Origin: Heterocephalus glaber
Lineage: Eukaryota; Chordata; Mammalia; Rodentia; Bathyergidae
Assembly: GCF_000247695.1 (NCBI RefSeq)
Contig: NW_004624843.1
Span: forward strand, 1,216,516-1,280,515
DNA: 64,000 nucleotides
Direction: 5' to 3'
Positions 56,301-64,000 of this stretch are shown piece after piece. The position numbers and the translations under genes were made by a program. A model generated the notes under the pieces. It made no database searches, was not told the DNA's origin, and saw nothing but the letters and a program-made list of their open reading frames with translations. How positions within the stretch are numbered: position 1 is the stretch's first letter; each line of letters begins with the position of its first letter.

Positions 56301-57713
56301 ACCACTCCTTGTCTTCATACTGACACATTCATATTATCACTTGAAGGTTGGCTTCTGCTTTTTTTCTGTAAATTGATGCTCAATGAAAATAGTTATTTAG
56401 AAATAAATGCATATAGACCTCTTAATTTAAAATGTTCTACCAGTTTAAAGGAAACTATTTCACAAACACTTGTTTTATAGACCCTGTGAGTTCCAATATT
56501 TCATCTTTTATTCATGGAAAATCTTCTGAGACTATCTTACCTTTTCTTGAACCATAAATAATTTGTTTTCACAGTTTGTGCTGATGATTGGTATTCTTGA
56601 AAACCATATAATATTCATGATATGAGAAAGCTTTCTCGGCACTGCTTTGTCACCCTTATTAGTAGGTTGTGCTCATTTTGGGATGATTTTTACAGCCTGC
56701 ACCACATGGAAGGAGATTCCCGTTTTCCTGCTTTTGCCCACTGCTGTGTTTTCTCGTGCACACTTTGAGGAAGTGGCAAGAGCTTCATTTAATGAAATTG
56801 CTCCATTTTATTATATTGTCGATGTAGTTTGATTATGGAAATCTAGTAATGAGTACTGATCACAGAGAAGAAATGTTCTCTAGTGTTCATCATTTTCATT
56901 TCATTTTTCTATGTGTCTTGAGATCAAATGGTTATTAAAGCTTTCTGCAGACATAGTACAGCATTTAGGCAAGTGCTTAGTTTCCTTTCTAAAGAGGATT
57001 TTCCCCACAATTATAACATCTAAAATTGTAGTTGTGTTCCTTAAAATCTCACCTGTTTTTTTGTGAAGACATTTTTAATACATCATTCTTTTTTCAAAGA
57101 AACACAGTAGGAAGTTAAATATGCAAAATTGAACCACCCATTCAGTGCCATTTGCAAACAGCCTGCAGGCTCTGCCTGCTTCCTGGTAAAGCTAGGGAAA
57201 AGATCTGGAGTGAGCTGAGAATTGAAGTGGCACAAGAACCTCCTGGAAAATGACCCAGCGTGTAGAAGCTCCTGAAAATTGAGGGTGGTGCTGAGGGTGT
57301 GCCTAGGCCCTTCGCTCTCTCCATTCAGCTATGGCAAAGGAGAAAGTCCCTGAGGAAGGTCAGGGAATAGCATACTCCCTGTTGGGAGAAACCTCACTCT
57401 TTAGCCCGAGCATCTCTACTTGCACCATGGTATCAAAACCCAAGCTTGGTACCTTTTAGGGGCAAAGACTGACTTAAGTCAACAGGAACCTTTAAGAAAC
57501 TACAGCGAGTATTTCATCACCACCACCACCCCCACCCCCATCTTGTTCCCTATAGAGCTGACCCTCAAACAAAAGGGAGTTTAATAACAGTTGTTTAGAA
57601 ATCATTTGAAATGACCCTGGGCCTTGTCATAAAGTACCTCACACTTGTTGGAAAGAATATCAGATAAAGCCTTATATTCCTACCATTGAGATGTTTATGT
57701 CTCTCACATTTAG

Positions 57714-57770
57714 GCCTATTTTCTTCTAATGGTGGATACTCAGGACAGCAGTACTACTTTAATAGTTCAG
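57714..57770 (+). CDS. RHBDD1: RHBDD1 coding exon 4 (last in window)
   Basis: GC completes Gly219, then 18 codons (220-237) LFSSNGGYSGQQYYFNSS, then one base of codon 238. This starts the cytosolic tail. In the human protein the tail continues with a region carrying a ubiquitin-interacting motif and a C-terminal VCP-binding motif, which recruit ubiquitinated clients and p97. That part is absent here. The donor TCAG|GTAAGC is strong and the phase (1) matches the mammalian gene. The exon is only 57 bases and would be missed by length-based gene calling; homology to RHBDD1 and exact phase support it. Confidence 0.93.
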
Positions 57771-58324
57771 GTAAGCACTTTATTTCATTTAATACAGTTT
57801 AATTTATTTTAAAAATTACAGTGTTTTCCAAGATAGAGCTGTTTTAACATAATCCTAATTTATATTGTGGTAGAATAGTTCACACATTATTTAATTGTAC
57901 CTTTAACTTTCATGGACGCTAGATGGGGAGGAATAACCCAGGAAGAATATTTGGGTGGGTTGTAGGGAAAGCCAGTGTAGCAAGTGGTGACTCTGGCATG
58001 AAAAAATTTATATGGTTGGTGTGAAGTCTTGCATACATGACAAGATTCACACTAGACTCAGATCTCTTGGTTCTCAGCCTCAGGCTGTACTGTTGGCAGT
58101 GTGTTAGAAGTTAGCTTCAGGTATATACTTGTCTGCAATCTAACCCATGTACATATTCAGGAAGGCTCATGGTTACCGTAGCTAAGATGCTAATAGGCCT
58201 TCCTCTAATAAATACTGTGTGGCTTAGAGAGGAAGACAGATTTTTCTAGATGTCTGTTGAAATATGTAGAAAGGACTTCTTGTTGACAGCATAACACTTG
58301 TTTTGGGATAAGGCCATTACATTC

Positions 58325-58745
58325 CATCCTGGTGCAGTGTGCTAACTTTTTGTTACTGTAATGAAATACCTAAGGCAGGTGAATTTTATAAAGGAAAGAG
58401 GTTTATTTAGCTGACAGTTTTGGAGGTAAAAGAGCATTGCGCTAGCATTAGCTCAGTTCTGTTGACAAGCTTCTTGCTGGCCATGTCCTGAGCCAGCACA
58501 TGGTGAGAGACAGTGTATATGATTATGTGTGTTGGGTCTCTGTCCTTCTAAAGGCACCAGGATTCAAGCAGGAGGCCTCCAGTGTGATGACCTTATCTAA
58601 AACTGATCCCTTTCCAAAGGCTGCACCTCTAAACATCATGATCAGATTAAATTTCTACCCTCTTAATACCGTTAACATATGAGTTTTGGGATTAAATTCC
58701 TCCATGAGTTCAGAGGGATAAACCGTATTCAAGACAAAGTAGGCT
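58325..58745 (-). mobile_element. MaLR-like LTR (antisense)
   Basis: TTGTTACTGTAATGAAATAC, AGAGGTTTATTTAGCTGACA and GACCTTATCTAAAACTGATC, with an end at AACATATGAGTTTTGGGATT, follow the antisense MST/MLT LTR layout. Confidence 0.6.
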
Positions 58746-58811
58746 GCTATACTGTAATATCTTGGATCAGTATCATCAGATATATTCTATGGAGCCACTG
58801 GGTGTCTTAAT

Positions 58812-59150
58812 GCAGTGGACCGACTGACTGTGTCTCCCTCCACATTCAGATGTTGAAATCCTAACCTCTAACATGATGGTATTTGGCGATGGGACCTTTG
58901 GTAAGAAATGGGTCGTGAGAGTAGAGCTCTCACAGATGGGGTTAGTGCTCATATAAAAGGGACCCCACAAAGCTCGCTAGTCTCCTTTCTGTTCTGTGAT
59001 GGTACAACATGTTGACAGCCTGCACCCCAGAAGGCACTCCCAGCATGACCATGTTGACACTGTGATCCCTGAACTATGAGACATACATGACTGTTGCTTA
59101 AGCCACCAGCCTATGATTATTTGTTAGAGCAGACCAATGGGCTGCTGTGA
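58812..59150 (+). mobile_element. MaLR-type LTR (sense)
   Basis: TTCAGATGTTGAAATCCTAA, CATGATGGTATTTGGCGATG, GGGTTAGTGCTCATATAAAA and GTTGCTTAAGCCACCAGCCT are classical MST/MLT LTR phrases in order. Confidence 0.78.
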
Positions 59151-59179
59151 CATACATGCATTATATTCATGTCATTTGA

Positions 59180-59420
59180 GAACTGTGGCTTAAATTTGGG
59201 GTCAGAAGACTACTCTATAAAGAGCCAGATAACTAATGTTTTAGGCTCCAAGGGCTTTACTGGCTGTATGGTTCTGTCAGAACTAGTAAACCTGTCCCTG
59301 TAGCGTGAAAGCAGCCATAAACAATTGATAGACAAATAAGCATTACTCTCTTCCAGGAAAATCATATTTATAAAAATAGGTAGTGGGTTGGATGTGGACC
59401 ATGAATGGCAGCTTTTTGAC
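59180..59420. mobile_element. Old hAT-like DNA transposon fragment
   Basis: AAAGAGCCAGATAACTAATG, TTTTAGGCTCCAAGGGCTTT, GTAGCGTGAAAGCAGCCATA and AATAGGTAGTGGGTTGGATG follow a well-known dispersed mammalian DNA repeat ('ggccagatagtaaatattttaggctttgcgggcc'). Family name not assigned. Confidence 0.5.
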
Positions 59421-59464
59421 CATTTGCTTAAATAATATCAGAACAAAAAATTGCTTTATTTCCC

Positions 59465-59850
59465 GTGATGGTTAAACTTGTCAACCTGATTAGATTCAGA
59501 AGCACACGTGAATTTAGTAAAGCACACTTTTGGGTGTGAATGTGAGTGTTGCTAGAGACAGTTGGCATGCGAAACAGCAAACTAAGTGGGGAGACCCACC
59601 CTGAATGCAGGCTGCACCAGCAATAGGACGGGGGTCCAAATGGAACAAGTGGGAGGAGGAGGAAGCATGTCACCATGCCCGCCGTGAGGTAAGCAGCTTT
59701 CCTCCACCATGCCCTTCCTCCATGATATTCCTGCCTTGTCACCAGCTGACCATGGACTGAAACCTGAAACTGTGAACCAGAGTGGACATTTCCTCCTGTC
59801 GGTTGTTTTTCTCAGGAACTTTGTTATAGTGGTGAAAAGCCGACGCACAC
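59465..59850 (+). mobile_element. Rodent MaLR-like LTR (MT/ORR-type layout)
   Basis: Starts GATGGTTAAACTTGTCAACC, and carries a GGCTGCACCAGCAATAGGAC middle, a pyrimidine-rich CTCCACCATGCCCTTCCTCC and a CTGAAACCTGAAACTGTGAA end. This resembles rodent MT/ORR-type MaLR LTRs. Frames on both strands are incidental. Confidence 0.5.
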
Positions 59851-62800
59851 CTTTTCCCCATGACAGTGTTCTTCGCCATGGACTGGTTAACCCAGCAGCA
59901 TATTGTGAGTGGTCATGTTGTACAGCGTAGTGGATTGGACGTTGTAGGAGAGATGAAAAGACCAACAGTCCCTATCTGAGAGAGTTTATATGGGGGAGTG
60001 GGGGTGTAGGTGCTGCTTTCATTTGAAGCGATGAGTAAACAGAATGTTAATCCAGGTGGGATGGTAAGAATAATGGGATGCTAGCCATTGATGTTAGTAG
60101 TTGTGGAGATCTTGCTGTGTTTCGTCCTGTCTCTCGCTTGCAGCTTCCTCACACTGGGAGCTGGCTATGCTGTGCTCTGGAGCCCCCCTTTCCTGCACAG
60201 CCGGAACCAATAAAGACAGCCTGAAAAGTGAACAGAAGCCTAGAAAGTGCCTCCAGGCTCATTTCCTTTATTTCCTTTTCCTCGAGACTCAAATTCTTGT
60301 ATTACCTGTTACACAGTGTCTGAAAATATTTTCGGATATTTCCTTCAGTCTTTTACTTGATCTTGGCTGAAGGGCTAACCCAGAGCCAGTTGTTCCTTCC
60401 TGGCAGAAGCAGAAATCTAACCCAGAAAGATTAACACGGAAGGTCAGTGCTCAGCCGGGGAGGGACAAGCGGGTTGCTTTACTGGCGGCCATCCAGAGGA
60501 AGTGGAGTGCGGGACTTGATGGATGACAAGAAGTTAAGGAAAGCAGTGGGAGGAAAGGGCTTTTGGTGAGCAGAAGCAGACTCTGGAAAGGCCTGTTAGA
60601 TTATTCAGAATGTGCTGGACAGACATTAAAGAATTAAATCAGTGGCTTGATAGTGTTGGAATTACAGTCACATTGTGTTTTCTGTGTAGTTCTCAGGCCT
60701 CAGACCCTGATTATCAGTCGTGGCTGTGTAGTCTGTGTATTGCCTGAGGGGCTTTTATAACTTACCCATGACTTGAATTTTTCCCAGACCAGTGAAGTCA
60801 GAATGAGTGTAGAGACAGGGATTGGCACTGTTTTAAGAAAAGCTCCTCAGGTGGCTCTGTTTGGATTAGGAACAAAATCCACGGCCTTAGGTGACTGGGG
60901 TCCCAGGCTTGGGGACCAGAGAAATGAACACTGACTCTGCCCTAAGATGAGCCTCACTTCTGAGGCTTTCACCTCTGCTGATTTGGATGCTTAAAAGTCC
61001 CAGAAACTTGGTCTGGATGCAGAGGAATGGTTGTTGGGCAGTGCTGACTCTCTTGTTTCTACCTGTGGGCTCACCTGAAGAGAGAAGGTGTGCTAAGTGC
61101 TTAAGGATGGAGCTGATAACTGGTCATTTGAAAGAGCATGTTTGGTTGCTGGATGTAGACCACGCAGTTCAAACCGCCTTAAATATGAAAGGAGCTTTAC
61201 TGGCCCGTGTGACGAGGAGAGGAAGAGCTGAATTGGCCCCGAGAACCACCATGGTTCCATTTCCTGTTGTGGTTTCTCTCTGTGAGCTTTATGCTCTCCC
61301 TGAGGCAGGGGACAAAGCAGGGCACCTGACCCGCTTGAAGTTGCTAGAGGGATAAGGGCTTTTCTTCTGGTTCAGTTTTTTTACATCCCCAAAACAAACA
61401 GCAGTGTTCTTCTGGGTGAAAAAAATAGCAAGAACATACTTGTGCACAGACGTGGCTTATGGTTGTGGGTTACCTAGTCCTAACCCTCATAGCTGGGAAA
61501 CTGGGGTTTAGTAATTTGGCCAAATTCACCCAGGTAGTTAGTGGAAAGGCTAAAGACAAAGGTGGATGCCTCTAGTTCCTAGCTCCCGCTTTTGCTGTGG
61601 TACAGGGTTAGGTGATGGGCACTCTGCCAGTCTAACCTTATAAAGCAGGGCAGTTCCATTTACTCTCTTTTCTCTCTTTCCCTTTTATCTTTTTATCTTT
61701 TTTTTTCTTTCTGCACTCTATTTGTTAAGAAAAGAGAGAGAAACCTGCCTCTTTCTTCTTTCATATGGAAGAAGCATAGGCCCAGCAGACACACAGGCCA
61801 GAAACTCCAGGCAAAAACACCAGCCCGTCTTGCTTTCCTTTCCGCCGCTCTATAAGATTACCATAGTTATATTCCTTCCTCTGAAGTGATTGGATTTCTT
61901 CAAAGGCAGAGCTACAGAAGGCCAGGTGGCCTTGTTAATGGTCATCTGGGGGACTTTTCTGAAAGCATATGTATCTCTTACAAGTAATGATTCATTCTTA
62001 ACATGGCGATCCTTTTAGCTGGGAAAGTCTTTATAGGTCAGAAAACCTCATGAATGTTTAAAAAGCTGTTACCAATTTTTCTAATCTTGGTGGTGTTTCT
62101 TGATCTCCTTGGCCATGAAATCCTGGTATGTGTATAAGGAACAGATGGAGTAGTTAATAGAATAATGATAACCAGAGTTTCTTTTCCTACCAAAGTATGT
62201 AGCTAAAATAGTTTCCCCATACAATACAGCTACAAAAGAACTTTAAATGAGTATTCATCACAGGATATAATTTAAACTTATTTATCTTCAGTGTTTGATT
62301 GTTAGGTTTTCCAAGGAATGTTTATTATAAAGATTTAAAAACATCTGATTGGGCGAGCAGCACAGCTGTAGGAAATTTTTGGTCCTGGGAGACCTGTTCT
62401 CATCATAATAGCTATTGATGGGATTTCTGGTCTTGTTGATGATTTATGATTGATGATATACAGCCTTTAATCACACTAGTGTTTTTGACTTAAGGCACCA
62501 AAACTTTCTCATTCTTTCTCCCCACATTGTGTCTGACAAGTACCAAATTAGGGTTTATAATATTCAGATGTTTAGAGTCGTTATCTTTATTTAATTAAAG
62601 CACTACTAGGGTATTTTCAAGTAAGAAATAACATGAAGAAAAATCTTTTTCTGTATCAAGAAAATGTTATCTAAAATCACTGCAGATGTACCTGCAATTA
62701 AAACTTTATAGATATATGTAGCATCTGTATGCATGGGTATCCATGGGCTTTGGGTTATTTGAATTTTGAATTAGCTGAGTGTTTTGGAAGATGAATAGGT

Positions 62801-63499
62801 AGACACACTGCTTAGATTTCCCATAACGGAATGACTTTCCACAGGGGTTTGAAAGTGATAATGAGCCTTGTGGGAAATTACCACATATGCTTGTTGTGTT
62901 GCAATAAAATAATTGGCATTCTTAGGGAATTGGGCAGTCTCTTTATTCAGGGATTTCTGAAGCACCCCATGGTATTCAGTGACTTATCCATACATATTCT
63001 ATTAGTGTTTTGGAGTCATTGTCCCTTTCTTTTGTCCCTTGTGAAGTAGGATTAATTTTGGTTTGACTGATTGCTCTCCTATGAAAGTCTTTGTTTTTGG
63101 TGAAGAGAACAGGAAGCAAGATTCATACTCCTGCTTCAGTCTCCTTTCCTTGTCAAGGTATGAAGCGTGCTGGGGGGAGGGTGTCCCCAGCACATCAGCA
63201 GGAGCTGAATTTTTCTGATGGTTCCATTGGGTACAGACTGATTTGAGGAGAAATGTCCATTTTGAAAATTGTATCCAGATCCCGGTTTGATCATAAACCA
63301 TTGTGAGTATTTGAAAAGTTTATTTATCTCCTTTTCAAAATACTTGTCATGTTAATGTTCTGACATGGGAGACGTGTGAGAGAGAATATGTAAATTAGGT
63401 TATTGGAATTATCTAGTGAGTCCTCACTAATTTTTACTGCATTCAGAGCAAGGACCAAATTCCTAAGCAATTTTATTTAAGATTTCTTTACATTACCCG

Positions 63500-63521
63500 T
63501 TTGTTTGTTTGTTTGTTTTTT
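63500..63521. repeat. (GTTT)n tetranucleotide repeat
   Basis: Five consecutive GTTT units followed by a T run. A similar TTTG tract lies at about 12414-12431. Confidence 0.85.
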
Positions 63522-63539
63522 TACTTCAAGGATATTCAG

Positions 63540-63815
63540 TAAAATAGAACCAAGCTTTAAGAGTAAAAATGAGCAAAGTATATGAATAGACATTGCTCCA
63601 AAGAAGATGTATGAGTGGTCAATCGCGCATAAAACGATGTTCACCATCATTAGTCATCAAAACCACACTAAGGTACTGCTTCATACCCACTAGGACCCAG
63701 CGATTCCCCTCCTAGGTCAATGTTCAATAAATGAAAACATATCCACATAAAAGCTTGTCTACAAATGTTTATACCAGAATTATTCATAATATTCAAAGAG
63801 GTAAAAAATCTGATG
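63540..63815 (+). repeat. L1 ORF2 3' fragment
   Basis: GAATAGACATTGCTCCAAAG, GTTCACCATCATTAGTCATC and CCAGAATTATTCATAATATT are sense L1 ORF2 phrases. Internally deleted, inactive. Confidence 0.75.
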
Positions 63816-63834
63816 TGTAGATTTTAAAATATGG

Positions 63835-64000
63835 TCCAGCTGGGTGTGATGGCACACACCTGTAATCTCAACACTCAGGAAGCTGAGGCAGCAGGATTGC
63901 CATGCATTCCAGGCCATCCTGGGGTACATGGTGAGTTCAAGGTTAGCCTGAACTGCACAGTGAGACCCTTTTGCCAAAAAAAAAAAAAAAAAAAAAAAAA
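63835..64000 (+). repeat. B1 SINE ending at the window edge
   Basis: AGCTGGGTGTGATGGCACAC, ACCTGTAATCTCAACACTCA, GGAAGCTGAGGCAGCAGGAT and GTTAGCCTGAACTGCACAGT, then a pure A tail from 63976 that reaches the last base. The A-tail length cannot be measured. Confidence 0.9.

Larger units (their letters stand above)
55370..57713 (+). other. RHBDD1: RHBDD1 intron 4
   Basis: About 2.3 kb, donor GTATAC at 55370, acceptor CTCACATTTAG ending at 57713. The middle holds mariner transposase fragments; 56310-57600 has no recognised feature apart from a CACCACCACCCCCACCCCCA low-complexity run at about 57520-57540. A 61-codon frame at 56647-56832 has no recognisable domain. Confidence 0.88.
57771..64000 (+). 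other. RHBDD1: RHBDD1 intron 5 (continues past the window)
   Basis: Donor GTAAGC at 57771; no acceptor leading into a recognisable RHBDD1 tail exon was found before 64000, so the intron continues. Content: three MaLR-like LTRs (58325-59850), a hAT-like fragment, an L1 fragment and a terminal B1. 59.9-63.5 kb holds nothing I can identify, except a possible LTR-like AATAAA segment (GGAACCAATAAAGACAGCCT) at about 60204. Confidence 0.8.

Noticed and set aside
60987..61355. 122-codon plus-strand frame
   Set aside because: Single-exon frame inside an intron with no recognisable domain, no retrocopy hallmarks (A tail, duplication) and no splice support.

Overview
The window is mammalian nuclear DNA. 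It has a split gene with GT-AG introns, a CpG-island promoter and dense retroposons. Many tRNA-Ala-like ID SINEs, monomeric B1 (7SL-type) SINEs and B1-ID dimers point to a rodent. The ID subfamily seen here reads GGATTTAGCTCAGTGGT, then a CCACCGCCTGCCT-like stretch, then GGTACC and an A tail. That is unlike mouse/rat ID, so I favour a non-murid (possibly hystricomorph) rodent; the species is not resolved.

One protein-coding gene is recognised with confidence: RHBDD1 (RHBDL4), an ER-resident rhomboid intramembrane serine protease, on the + strand. A CpG island at about 850-1770 is its likely promoter and non-coding first exon. Coding exons lie at 24029-24461 (after a short 5'UTR from about 23959), 26089-26221, 55281-55369 and 57714-57770. 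All junctions keep frame. Together they encode residues 1-237 plus the first base of codon 238, including the whole rhomboid core with Ser144 and His195. The last part, with the ubiquitin- and VCP-binding tail in the human protein, was not found before 64000 and should lie downstream. In human, RHBDD1 sits between IRS1 and COL4A4; neither is visible here.

Everything else is flank or intron. 1-850 is upstream flank with an old DNA transposon. Intron 1 (about 1.57-23.96 kb) holds a tiny U6 snRNA fragment with target-site duplications, a Tigger-like element, two MaLR-like LTRs, a long near-perfect inverted repeat (13901-14384), a nested L1 pair and several MIR/L2/ID/B1 copies. Intron 2 (24.46-26.09 kb) is short. 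Intron 3 (26.22-55.28 kb) carries most ID copies, hAT MITEs, LTR remnants and microsatellites. Intron 4 (55.37-57.71 kb) has mariner transposase fragments in opposite orientations. Intron 5 (57.77-64 kb, open-ended) has three MaLR-like LTRs, a hAT fragment, an L1 piece and a B1 whose A tail meets the window edge.

No prokaryotic systems, CRISPR arrays or functional RNA genes are present, and I found no clear new multi-gene system. The most unusual structures are the long foldback, the 3'-truncated U6 insertion, and two ID copies truncated at the same anticodon-loop position.
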